DNA of 64,000 nucleotides, taken from positions 744,001 through 808,000 of the forward strand of contig JAHLTZ010000008.1 in the NCBI GenBank assembly GCA_025786725.1. The letters are read 5' to 3'. This DNA is from Syncephalis fuscata (taxonomy: Eukaryota > Zoopagomycota > Zoopagomycetes > Zoopagales > Piptocephalidaceae). Made by a program: the position numbers and the translations under genes. Positions 1 through 11,563 of the stretch are shown here, in pieces. Under the pieces are notes generated by a model, which did not search any database, was not told the origin of the DNA, and worked only from the letters and a program-made list of their open reading frames with translations. Positions within the stretch are counted from its first letter, which is position 1. Each line of letters starts with the position of its first letter.

Positions 1-69
1 TATAATATTATAAATAAATAAGTAATAATACAATAATAATGATATCAATAATTGCTATTGCTTATTTAC

Positions 70-1770
70 CTGAGGATTAGGACGCTCAACATGTTTAATA
101 CGCATGCATTGCGTAATAATACCCATCTGCGTCTCTGCCACTTTTTTAATTCTACCATAGAAATCAGTAGTATTTTGAAAGAGGGCAAAAATAACCTGTG
201 GTGGTGCCTTATATTTTGACTTGGCCTTTACAAATGCTTGTTGGAGTATGTGGCCGGGATCTCCTTGTGCATTGCCGTAGATAATAGGCGGGTCTTTTGC
301 AACTACATTCATACCTTTCTGGGTGAACTGAGCTCCCATAAATCCAAAGTAATCTTGTATTTGACGAAGCGGGTAATATTTCTCTGGCACGAATGCAATC
401 ACAGCCCACGAACCAATAGTCACTGGTACGAGTAAGCGTTTACCTTGCAATGACCACTGACCATCATTTGGTGTGACCACGGCATCTCGACCAGTGGCTG
501 GATTGTATGCAATACGTGGTGCTTCTAATTGCCGGCTACGAATCGTGACCATTTTAGGATCGACACGTAGGCCAAAACGCTTCAATGTACTGTCGTTGGC
601 AAAATCCACAATACGATGGCAGTCATTAATCTTATTACGACGTGCATGTGGTTTATCAGCTGCGTATTTTATCATGTCAGCCAACTGCTTCTCATCCAAT
701 TGGCCCCTAACGCGCTGATTGGGTTCAATCACACAAACTTCCATTGGGAATGTTGTTCCTTTGCTTGTAACACTATGAAATAATAAACTGTATTGGCATC
801 AACTATTTAACAATGGCTATATATCTTACATGCATGGCAACTGTGGAAACCTCAATCGATAGTTGTATCGTGTTTGGAAGTAACTTGCTACATTGGTCTT
901 TTCTTTAGTATCGCCAATTGAGAATACCGTGTCCTTTGCTGATTTTCGCGTCAGACTATGGATTCCATAACGTGGCTTAAATCCTTGTCGATGGGTTACA
1001 TGAACCTTTATGTTTTTGAGATGCCGTTCTAAGCCTTTGATTGAGTTATTGTTTAGTCTGCTTGCTATTCTTTCAGGTCCATTGACATAAAGTGCATCGG
1101 CAACAAATTGAATCAGCGGTCCTTGGCGGTAAAAAGCACTAGTTGTCGTATTGATGTTTAACATGAGACCGGTTTCACCTGGCCGCACTGTCATGTAATA
1201 GCCGCGCCACGCTTCTACACCACCTGGTAAAGGTGATGAATCCTCACCCGTATAAAGTGACCGACCAATTGATAGAAACCGACTTGCAGCCATATGGCGG
1301 AATATAACCTCCAAGGCCATAGTGGGTAACAGAAGTGCTTGTGGATCACGTACTTTGCCCGAATAATACGCGTTGATCAATGACATGTTGGCGACGGCCA
1401 CTTTACGAAGCATTACTTTAAAAATACGTGGTTTTCTTTTACCGCTATTATTGCCATCCGATTCGGGTAATAAAACGTCGACGCTTAACGCATCGCCCGC
1501 TGCCATTGGATGTAGTGAAAACGCACTGGCCGCACCATCATACGCCAAGTACGCCTTGCCTAGCTTGTCACGGTGCACTACGTGTAACTGCTCGATAACC
1601 TGTCTTTTTACATCTTTATCTTTACACTCTTTATTGTTGATACTGATCTTGACGTCCAAATGAATAAGATTGCCTGAAGGTATGTTACTCAATTTAAAGT
1701 GATTGGCAACTACATTTCCTGGTTTGCCTATTTTAGCATAGCCAGGACGGCTTAGGAGTTGTACAGACAT
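70..1770 (-). CDS. AGO: Argonaute protein, 5' part (N, L1, PAZ, start of MID); gene runs off the left edge
   Basis: Small-RNA-guided silencing effector. Two exons are visible: 1770-830 and 763-70, joined across a 66-base GT-AG intron, phases consistent, giving 545 residues. The start is supported by RPGYAKIGKPGNVVANHFKL right after the initiator, the usual Argonaute N-terminus. The splice recreates a PAZ-end motif reading LPCIKGTTFPMEVCVI, typical of the family. Later segments (QRVRGQL, GFMGAQFTQKGMNVV) match linker 2 and the beginning of MID. A donor at 69-68 (GTAAATAA) shows that coding continues in a further exon beyond position 1, so the PIWI domain with the slicer residues is outside this window and catalytic competence cannot be judged. 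Family assignment is secure; subfamily is not determined. Confidence 0.93.
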
Positions 1771-2130
1771 GTTAACTAACGAAAATAAGTCAATATGAAA
1801 GTAAACACTAAGGAATGTGCACTGAATATAACTTCAATAAGAAAAGTAGCGTAGTGACTGTTAGTTAGATTGTGTGCGTGCGTGCTTGCATAAGGAGGAG
1901 GAGCAGAAGAAAGAGAAAGAGAAAACTTGATTGTATTTATATTACATTGTCGCGTTACATCATAGCAATAGCATCATTGCGTAAACCAATGAACATTGAC
2001 ATGTTAAACATCAAACGACGTTCTTTGTGCATCAATGTCAATAAACTAAAAATATCCCCAATAATCATTGTATTTTGCTTTATTTATGCAGCGTCTTCTA
2101 CAGACTGCACAATGGCACAATCAAAGGACA
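1771..2130. other. intergenic, no gene seen
   Basis: Stretch between the Argonaute start and the prefoldin stop, probably holding the Argonaute 5' UTR and promoter. The open frame at 1872-2147 is AT-driven and overlaps the end of the prefoldin gene. I see no conserved feature. Confidence 0.5.
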
Positions 2131-2640
2131 CTAGGCGCGTGGTGTAATCTCTCGTAGATTTGCGGTGATTTCCTTAACGTTACGTTCCAAATAGGCTCGC
2201 TTCTTTTCAAGCACTTTAGCTTGTTCTCCCGACTCTTTGCCCCGAGTCGATACTTCTTTCTTCATGGTTGGCAGATCGCTTAGCATGAACCTAATAAACA
2301 CCATTGATATTAGCTGGCAAATAGACGGTTCACCCCTTTGTAGCCTACATTTTGCCTATGCTTTTGTAGACGCGTACGTCATCAGTTAGTGTATCCAGTT
2401 CCCGGCTGACTACTGCAGAGGTGCGCTGTTCACGCTCGCATTTTTGTACCTGGGCTGTTACTTTGGACAGTTCACGCTGGTCATCTTGTAGCTTTATCTG
2501 CATCTGCTGCATAGCTACCAGCACCTAAACAAGCGAGTAATCAGTAAAAAGCAGTATGATTTAGAGATTGCAGTGTCTCTAGGTGAATCGCGCCTAGTGA
2601 AAAGGCTTACCTTGTGAAGTGCTGCATCTGGAAGAGACAT
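2131..2640 (-). CDS. PFD1: prefoldin subunit 1
   Basis: Subunit of the hexameric cytosolic prefoldin chaperone that hands nascent actin and tubulin to the CCT chaperonin. Three exons, 2640-2611, 2524-2349 and 2290-2131, have consistent phases and encode 121 residues, the usual size for a beta-type prefoldin. The first exon is only 30 bases (MSLPDAALHK). Family marks are the paired coiled coils and the hairpin region YKSIGKM followed by FMLSDLP, then a C-terminal coiled coil with KRAYLERNVKEI. The exon 1-2 junction reads AAG then GTGCTGGTA; exon 2-3 splits the Met codon of GKM/FML. The short first exon makes this gene easy to miss. Confidence 0.9.
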
Positions 2641-3520
2641 ACTGATGAATTTAAAGAGTGTAAATTGTAAATGAACAAGGTGAAATAGCAATAATAAAAT
2701 CAACTACACTTTGTTGTACTGGCTATCATCATCGAAAGAGACATGATTCAATGTAGATTGTGTGCTTATTTGATATCCGTTGACTCTATCTGTCCATTTA
2801 TACTGGAAATGCAGTTGTAAGCTAATAAAGAGATATAAATACAGCTGAATAGACAATAAAGTGCGTGAATGTTGAAATAAAGTATGGTATATTGTATATT
2901 AAATGAACCAAATAGAAATTTCAAAGAACATAGCCAACAATAAAATATAATTTTTAATAAAACATAACTAGTTAGTAGAATATAGAATAGCGTAGAACAG
3001 AAAGAATAGACAAATGATTTATATGAATATTAATGTTGAAGCTATAATGTGATTAATAAATGTTATTTAACTTATAAATACACAACAGGGTTCATAAACT
3101 TAAAATAAATTAGACTTTAAATAACACACACATGTGGTGTAATAGCAACAATGTAAATACACAAAGCAATAAACTAAATAAACTACTTATTTATTGTTAA
3201 AGTGTATAATATGGCTGTAGCTGTATCGAGTGTAACTAATTGTAATATGTTCATATGTTAACACAAATCAGGTGACAATGATAATATGTACACAACAAGT
3301 AAATGGTTATCAAACTACTATATAGCAACAATTACTGGTCAATGCAATGAATCTATGGCACATGAGACTTATAACATATAAACAGTACCGTCATTCATTA
3401 AAATATAAGTAAAGCCGTACGGACATCCAAGTGTGAATATTGCGGGATTATTCAACTATTTTTATTTTAGTTTTTAATTCTACACTTCTTGTATTAAATG
3501 CACTCAATGAATCCATCAGC
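2641..3520. other. intergenic with degenerate dispersed-repeat fragments
   Basis: Very AT-rich. The piece around 2798-2826 (tttatactggaaatgcagtt, then gtaagctaa) resembles the end of the inverted duplication near 37.87 and 47.53 kb. The piece around 3205-3256 resembles 31.62-31.67 kb. No gene is supported. Confidence 0.4.
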
Positions 3521-6344
3521 ATGTATCGACCAACAACTCTTCATCGTAATCTATTCCAAATCCATATTGTTGCACGATATTCGGAAACTGTGTCTTTAAG
3601 ATTAAGACAGCCAAGCACTCCAAGACAGCGTTGTCGCTATTTATCGGCAGTGTCGGCCACGCAATTAGAACAAAGTGCCCGCAGGTCAGTCAAAAGTATT
3701 AATCGTAAGTATGTTATGCCGAGTATTGAGAAGCTATAGCCTTAAACTTACGTACCTTTAGCTAAGACGCAGAACCTGGCCACGAATTTTAAGCAGAAGA
3801 AAGTTGGTGGAGCAGTAACAAGCATACCAGAGTGGCGACTACCACTGAGCGCTAAACAAAAAATCTAATTAAACAGCTTGAAGAAGCGATACGACACGAC
3901 AATATAACAACAACATGGATGATAGTCCAAATACTGATTAAGGACCGCGTACTTATTCGTATGAAGCCAGATACGCTGGGTGATGTTTTTTGGCACTTAC
4001 GCAAGCACAATTCACCTGTGCTTGAAGATTTTCTCGATCAGATAAAAGAACAGAATTCTCGGTTTCCAACTGCACAACACTACGCTGAGTGGATTCGTTT
4101 CTATAACGAGCTTGGCCGTCCTTTAAAAGCTATTCAAATTTATTTTCAATACCTGCCAGTGACTTTATTTAAAAATGGTAATTTTTTGTAAAGGCCGTGT
4201 TAGATATAATACTCGACAATAAGGCAATGAAAGATAAAAGTAACACAGCTATAACTTTAAACAAAAACTTAGTACATACGCTACTCAAGGATATGCTACG
4301 ATTTCCTAAAGGAACATTTGACAACGAGATCAACGGGCTTTTACGGAAAATAGCCACGAATCGAGTATTATGTGACATTTTACTTATGTATCAATCTACC
4401 CTTGATGCCGGTTATACATTTCCCATAGAGACACAGGAATTAGTATTCAATAACACATTTGTTGATAATGAAAGCGATGCAGAAACGCTACTAACACTTT
4501 ACATGAACATTCGGGCAGCCGGAATAATACCAAACGCAAATGCAGTTTCGCTTATGGTTCATGTAATACTTCTTCGTGAAGATTCGAATGTTGTTAGCAC
4601 TCTCAGCTTAAACGAACGACTGGAATGTGTTTTGGAGATCTTTCACGACTCTATAGCGTGTAATAATCCACTTCGGCCGTTTGCCTTGCGACTGCTATTA
4701 ACAAAGTTGAAATTTGCAGGAAGACTAGCAGATGTGGATCGTATTTACAACATTGCAGTTGATTTAAACGAACATAGTTTAGAATTGGATGGTGGATATA
4801 TTAGTACGTTGGCACAACAAGGGAAGCTTGATGAGGCGTTTAGTCTTTGGAAAAAAATGATCAGCAATACATTCCATCTTCAACCCGATGGCAGCTATGC
4901 TGGTCCGCAAGGAGAAAGGCTGTTTGATATTAAGATGGAGTCCATCTCTGAAGATTACTATAAAATACAAAACTATATGTTGGCTAGGCTGAACGATGAA
5001 TCCAATGATCCGATGCCTACGCCTGCCGATATATTAAAGATAAATACCGATAACGATATCAAGTTACATTACGAATCCACTACAGTTAGAACACCCGATA
5101 CTGCCAGCACTGCATCTGATACTGACTGCAACACTGTTTGTGTTAAATCTAACTCTATTGATATTTATCCAATGACCACAGCAACCGAAGATCTTATTGT
5201 GGCATACCGACAAAAGAAAACTATAAAAAATGTATATATTATCTATGGAATGCTGCATAAGCTGAAATGTGTCAATCACAGGATTATTCCCGGATATATT
5301 CGGATGCTTTTTGAAAGACAAGATTACCAAGCTTGCCTAGAGACAATGAATGACATAATCAAGTTTAAAATACCGTTTAATATACTCACCACTCTAAACT
5401 ATTGCAAGGTCTATATCGTACTGAATGATTTAAAAAAAGCAGAGCGGATACTGGATATGTATATGGCAACTCGCTGCTACACTGCACACTTGGAAAGAAA
5501 TACCGATCTGTATAAGGCCGAACCTATGTATTTAATACTTGCTTATGAATACACCATGGCAGGCCAACTAGAAGATGCAAAGCGTATGTTTTCAAAATGC
5601 GACATCAATGAATTGCGCACGAAAGAAATGACAGCCGGACTACTTATTATGACGTACATTGAACAAAACTCTGTAGAAAAGTTAAAATCATTGCTAAAGT
5701 TTATTGACGAGCATCAAATTGTACTGCATGACAATCACTACACTATGATACTTGCTTTCTTTGGCAAATCCGCACAAATTGACCAAGTATTATATTGGTA
5801 CACGCGTGTCTGTGCTATTGGTTTGGAAAAAGATATCTTCATCATCACCTGCCTAATCCAGGCTTACTCATACTGTAACCGATGCGATATGGCCATTGAG
5901 TTTTATCGAACAGCGCGCAGGAAGTATGGCTACTATGTTAATAACACCATTCTTTCGGTACTATGTGATGTTTCTGGATACCACAAATCTATAGCCGATC
6001 TTGAACAAATATGGCAAGATGGCATTACCGATAAAGTCAAGCCCAACGAGAATAACTATGCCGCTTTTGCGGAAGCTTATTGGAGAATAGGCTTTACTGA
6101 AAAGGCCGTCAATGTATTACTAAAAGAAATGCCACGCGCCGGATTCGCCCCCAACTATATCATGCTACTAACGTTGATTAAAGTAACAAAAAGGAATGGC
6201 CCATCTCAAATGTATCACCGATTACTACAAGCCATGAAGAAGTGGTATCATAACAAACACCAAATTATGAACATTAACGAATGGGTTGACGAAGAAAGTA
6301 GACAAAAAGAATATATTGAAGATATTAAAAAATATGCAATGTAA
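3521..6344 (+). CDS. large pentatricopeptide-repeat (PPR) protein, probably mitochondrial
   Basis: Organellar RNA-processing or translation factor by family; the exact target is unknown. The start at 3521 opens a basic, Ser/Arg-rich leader (MYRPTTLHRNLFQIHIVARY) typical of mitochondrial import. Exon 1 is 3521-3704 and the intron 3705-3761. The rest is one exon of helical repeats with PPR-like spacing, for example around the segments YNELGRPLKAIQIYFQ and YWRIGFTEKAVNVLLKEM. The frame breaks twice, at an A6 run (3857-3862) and a T6 run (4182-4187). One extra base at each restores a single frame of 922 residues with good coding sense across both joints. The breaks may be sequence errors or true lesions; the long intact 4197-6344 portion argues for an active gene. 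Confidence 0.8.
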
Positions 6345-7836
6345 ACATAAAGTTTTACTCTAATTAAATAAATAAATATAGTTATTACATTAAAACTCCG
6401 CTTGTTAATTAATATTAACTTTTTGGGAATATACAACTATTAGATTAAATCGCTCATTTATTAACATCTGAATGGCCCTTTTGTAAGTTATTACTCGTTA
6501 TCCTTATCTATGCATTTTATCATGCAATCATATAGCTTCTTTGAGTACCAACAACCAAATACAGACTTTACTACTAGCAAAGTCCCATGTACAGCAAGCA
6601 TCGCCCTGTACCTGCGGAGAAATATCTGCCGTATTTGGTGTAACAAGGTGTTATTAGACTTGACCCCAAAAGCTGCATTAACATTGGCCTTTTTAACTGT
6701 GCTCTGTTAAGGCTGCACACATAGTTGTAACAGATAGACTAGACTAGACTACACACACACACACACACGCACAGAGAGTAATGCTACCAAAATGCAGCTT
6801 GCATATGCCCATTCAAATGATACAGCCAATAATGTCGATCATAGATAGTAGACAACTGCAGTTCGTCAGCTGGTCCATTTAGCCAAGTTCATATACCGGT
6901 AGTGATGAACAGCAATGACGATAATTTGCGAAGGCCAAAATTTAAAATATCAGTAAACGATGTTTTATTATTTGTCGTATACATTCATGATGGCAAATAC
7001 TAAGAATGGCATTGCCACACACACACATACACACATACACTTGTTAGACATAATTATCATGGTGTAAAAGTCTACCCATTTGCCACACTATCTATCGACA
7101 TAAACGATAGCGGATAATGGACTCAAACCGGATTATTTTCCTCCAAAGTCTATACACTGTGTTGCTAGTTGTACATTTTCTTTTTTTGGCTCAATTAACC
7201 ACCATCACGATGACCAAATCGCCACCACCACAGTAATTACCACAACACAAGTAATAGTCGTTCGTAACAATGATACTGTTCACACCCTGTCGCCATTATA
7301 CATTTCACCTTTGCGGCCACCATCAATCCATTTCTCTTCTTCCTTCTTCTTCTTGCTTTCTACTCTGGCCTACCTAGGCTATTGTTAATTCTATTTCATT
7401 TTCGTTTGTTATCGTTGGCTTGGTCCAACAACTACTTACAACACAAAAACTCCAGTTACGGTTATTATTGTTGTTGTCGTTGTTGGGTAGTTGTTCACAA
7501 AAATTTGCACTTTTCACTCCATTGCAAGCACAAAAGGACACACGCGGGCGTCATTGCCACCTTGCTTTCCTCAACTTCGCATCTTACTTCATTAGTCACC
7601 GTAATCTTTATTCTATTTCTCTTGTTTTAGTGTCTATTATTCTTATTGCACTTGTGCCTTTTTTAAACATAGCGTAGGCGGAATATTTCTTTTGATTTTC
7701 ATACTCCGCTCAGTCTGGTTTTATTCTTGTTTTTGTACAGTGACGGCAACAGTTGCAGTGCTTACACTTCAGCTGCGGCCCGTCTGGCATTAAAGATATC
7801 TAATTACCTATCTGGTTATACCTTCTGTCCTTGAGC
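6345..7836. other. intergenic and probable 5' leader with CA microsatellites
   Basis: Holds a TAGAC tandem (about 6735-6750) followed by a CA run (6751-6768), another CA-rich tract near 7015-7040, and pyrimidine-rich sequence from 7310 that may be promoter or 5' UTR of the next gene. Small open frames at 7382-7677 overlap in two frames and look non-coding. Confidence 0.45.
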
Positions 7837-10800
7837 ATGCTGGGCGTCCAATGGCCTATTATATCGTCGGTACCAAGTGTTGTTGACGATAACTGCTCGG
7901 ATATCAATTATAAACATCCAGCCTATGGCAAAGATGTCTTGTCAGAGGAAGGTGCCCAAACAGTTATTCATGAAGTGGCTATTCCCGCGGGCATCTATCC
8001 ATCTGAGGCATTAAATACGCCTAAAGACAGCCAAATGCCACTTCAACTGGCCAGTGACCATGATATTGGCCATGTCTTTACGGCCACTCATGCCACTACT
8101 GATTTTGCCCATGAAGTTCATACGGGCCTATTGGCCGTGCCCGTCACCGATCATGACAGCGAAGATCGTGATAGTGGCGTGGAGAGTGGCGTCGATAGCT
8201 CTGACTTTCCTACTATTTGTGCTAAAATGCATGCTTCACCGGCGGCTTATCTATCGGCAAAACTATGCGAAAAGCCATTTTTGGACAGCCGATCTACATT
8301 GGCCGATCTACTTACGGCATCTTTAGCCTCAGCTAGAGCATCAAATAGCAACAACAACAACAACAATAGTTCATCCGCAACCATACCGGCTGTTATGCGT
8401 CGATGGAATGAAACTGTTTTTAATGGCTCTACGCCCAATACAACTACCGCATTGGCTGCACCCAGTGAATCAACACCTTATAGCATGGATCCAACCATCA
8501 ATGAAAGCCATCCAGCAGCCGGTAATATCGTCTATCCAGGCCGTCGTCGTCGTAGTGTCGTGCTAGAACACTTGGAATTACTGGCCCGTGAACGTATGTT
8601 TAATAACAGCAGCAATAACAATAGCAGCAACAGTAACAATGATATGGATATGATGTCAATGAGAACTGGTCGTCGTATGTCGCTGACTCAAGATGCGGTA
8701 TCCTTTCTACCATCGACCATGATGGATCTACCAGCCTCATTCAATACTAGACGGCGACTATCTTTACCTGCTACATCATTCCATACTGGCCCTGAGCCAT
8801 TAACCCCACCTACAGCACCTTGGTCTATGCTAGAAGAGTCTGAACGGCTACAAGCTGTCCCAGAAGCACATATCAGTCCCAAACCTTTACCGATGACCAA
8901 TGAGTTGCCACCGGCAGTTATACCAGCTGCCACTTACCTTGAAAGCAATGCAGATAGATCTGCAGATATGACTAGTACTACAGTTGCATCCAATAGCGAT
9001 CATAGTAATACTAGTCATAACACTCAACAGTCACTGTCCACTCGTGTTACTTGGCAATTACCGTGTGGCAAGTCATCAATGAAGAATACCGCACCACGTA
9101 AACCATCCAAGTTGCGGCACTGTATTACTGCCGATGATCTTATTCAATTGGCCAAGGAAACAGAATCTGAACAAGAAAGTGATAGTCAAACTAGTACTTC
9201 ATTGCCTAGTCTACGTACATTAGGCACTAGTAGAAATGGATCCAATTTGATTAGTAATAGTCATTCATCAAAACATCGTCGCCGTTATCATAAAGCTCGT
9301 CCAGGCCATATGGAATGGCATCCAGATACACTGCCCGAATGCAGTGAATTAGAAGAAGCAGAGTTGGATAGTATTCATTGGTCTAATAACAACAATGGCA
9401 ATAGCAATAGCAACAGTCAACAGACGACGAGTCATGGCATGATCGACACTTCATCCACTACTGAAGTAAGTGATCGTACTCGCCGTAACCGTAATCGTCG
9501 TAACCGTCGTCGACGGGCCACCATTCCCCCTCGTCGTCGCACTTGTCTACGTGACCAGTTACGTGATTGCCAAGATGTCAGTTCTGTACTTGAATCGACC
9601 GATATATCCTTTGGATTATTAGAATGGCAAGGCTTACCGCCACCTATGGCCACCAAGTCCAGTAGTATGAACTTACCCGTGAATAAAACCGAACAAGAAG
9701 TGTTGGCAACCTCTACACCATTAACACCACCATGGCTACGCCATTTAGATGAGCAAGTGCCATTAACCGCATTATCATCGCCGCCTACGCCATCATGGAG
9801 TGAAGGTGAAGAAAAGAGCATTGTAGTAGCCGTAAAGGCCGAAGAAGAAGAACACCATACGAACTATACCAATATAGTCATCAATAGTTCTAATCGTATT
9901 GATGATTATAATGATAATTGTAGTAATATTAGTAATGATGGTAGTCATGATAGTCAACCAGGTTCAGATGAAGGTGACTGGAGTACATCGACGAATAGTA
10001 GTGTCGACTCACAAGAAAGTGCCCGTTCATCCAATAGTGGTGGTAGTCAACGTAGTCGACTCAGTACATTTAGTTGGACTAGTTGGCGATTTAATCATGG
10101 TGAATCTGTACCTGAAGAGATGGAACAACAACAACAACAACAACAACAAGCAGCACCACCTGCACATTATCATAATCCAAGATATAATGTACATGCTAGA
10201 CATAGTCATGGTTTAGCCGATTTGTTACCATTGTCATCATCATCTCAAGCACCTTCAGTGACATCATCAACATCACCACCACCATCTCTATTATCGGCTG
10301 GATCGAACACGCTACGTAAACGTCCATCACTAGCCCGTATGGCCTCATCTGTACTTGGTATGGGTAAACAGTTAGTCAGTGTCTTTGGTGGATCTCGTCA
10401 AACGTCGTCACCGTCATCACCGGCCATGACCACTGCCCCACCACCTGCCCGTTCAGCCATTTCATCACTCACTTTACCGGTCAGTGCTATGAATCGACAT
10501 CAACCATATCGAGGTGATATTGTTCACTCTATGGGTCCATTCTATCCACAAAGTCATCATCATTATCGTCATCGTCGGCATCATCTCAATGGCATCGTTT
10601 ATCTTCTGGTGATAAAATGATTCGTATTGATACATTAGATCATCAAGCGACGCACGATACATTGGCTGATCTAGCTACACTGCCCTCTATTAGTACAACT
10701 GTCCCTACAACTAATACTTCTAATACAAATACGATTACTAATAACAATAATTCGATTGATTTCTCCTCTTCTATGACCACTCACGCTCGTTCTTCTCTAC

Positions 10801-10871
10801 CACATCGTCGAGGTGATGCTCAGATTCTTTTATCATCTGATGCTCGTCTACCCTCTACACTTTGTCGTTAA
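7837..10871 (+). CDS. Ser/Thr/Asn-rich regulatory-type protein of unknown function
   Basis: I do not recognise a domain. One exon reads 1,011 residues if a single missing base near 10,575-10,595 is allowed; after that point the other frame continues SSQWHRLSSGDKM to a stop at 10869-10871. The start ATG at 7837 is chosen over an upstream TTG. Visible short motifs: DSGVES (form of a phosphodegron, residues about 110-115), several basic phosphosite motifs (RRRSV, GRRMSL, TRRRLSL, KRPSL), RVTW (form of a PP1-docking RVxF/W site), and three TPP/SPP-plus-Trp motifs (LTPPTAPW, LTPPWL, SPPTPSW). Poly-Asn and poly-Gln (8 Q) tracts occur. This looks like a disordered phospho-regulated scaffold, by inference from motifs only. 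Absence of upstream introns is not excluded. Confidence 0.75.
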
Positions 10872-11249
10872 GCAATTCACCAATTCATTAGTTATTCATT
10901 TACTTGCTACTTTACTTTTACTATGTCATGTCTCATAACTACACCACTGTTTCTATGAGGATGTCTACACGTTTTTGATGTTTCTTTTCCTTGGCCTTTT
11001 TGCCATGTCTGATGAATCTTACTTGTTTTTTGTGTTGTCATGTATTTCATCTTTATTTTCGTCTTTTTTGAACTTACAATTCTCGATGTACATATGCGAC
11101 CGACAAGACGAACTATATTCACCAATATTACTTTTTATTAGTACCATTATAACTACAACTATTGCAGCTATTATATTACTATGATTACTACTATTACTAC
11201 TCTACTACTACCGCTATGATTGTTACCCTATTGCTATTACTATTATGTT

Positions 11250-11290
<41 letters not shown>

Positions 11291-11563
11291 ATGGTGGTAG
11301 TCATTGTAACAACAACAGCAACAGCAACAACAATAACAACAACACTAGCAACTCCATTATCATTATTATTAAGATGATAATGACACTTGTTTCTTCTTAC
11401 TACTTATATGAGCGTTATGTTTGTGCGCTTCTTTTTTATTGCGCTATTATGTCGCCATTTATTATGTTAGTGTATTTTGTATAGGTTAACGACACCATAC
11501 ATTATGATAATGTATTTTTTTTAATTCACATGTGTAATTGTCATGACAAATAATGGTTTAAAT
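10872..11563. other. 3' flank with trinucleotide repeats
   Basis: Contains a nearly pure ACT/TAC trinucleotide tract at about 11250-11290 and an AAC-rich tract at about 11308-11350. The overlapping small frames at 11162-11484 are translations of these repeats, not genes. Confidence 0.6.
11250..11290. repeat. (TAC)n trinucleotide microsatellite
   Basis: About thirteen uninterrupted units of the ACT/TAC trinucleotide, followed after a short spacer by an AAC-rich tract. Likely length-polymorphic. Confidence 0.85.

Noticed and set aside
4180-4195. Programmed ribosomal frameshift in the PPR gene
   Set aside because: The slippery-looking T6 is matched by unrelated tracts at other breaks, and a second break of the same sign occurs in the same gene at an A6 run; no shared heptamer or downstream structure.
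11162-11484. Small proteins of poly-Leu or poly-Thr
   Set aside because: Translations of the TAC and AAC microsatellites in different frames.
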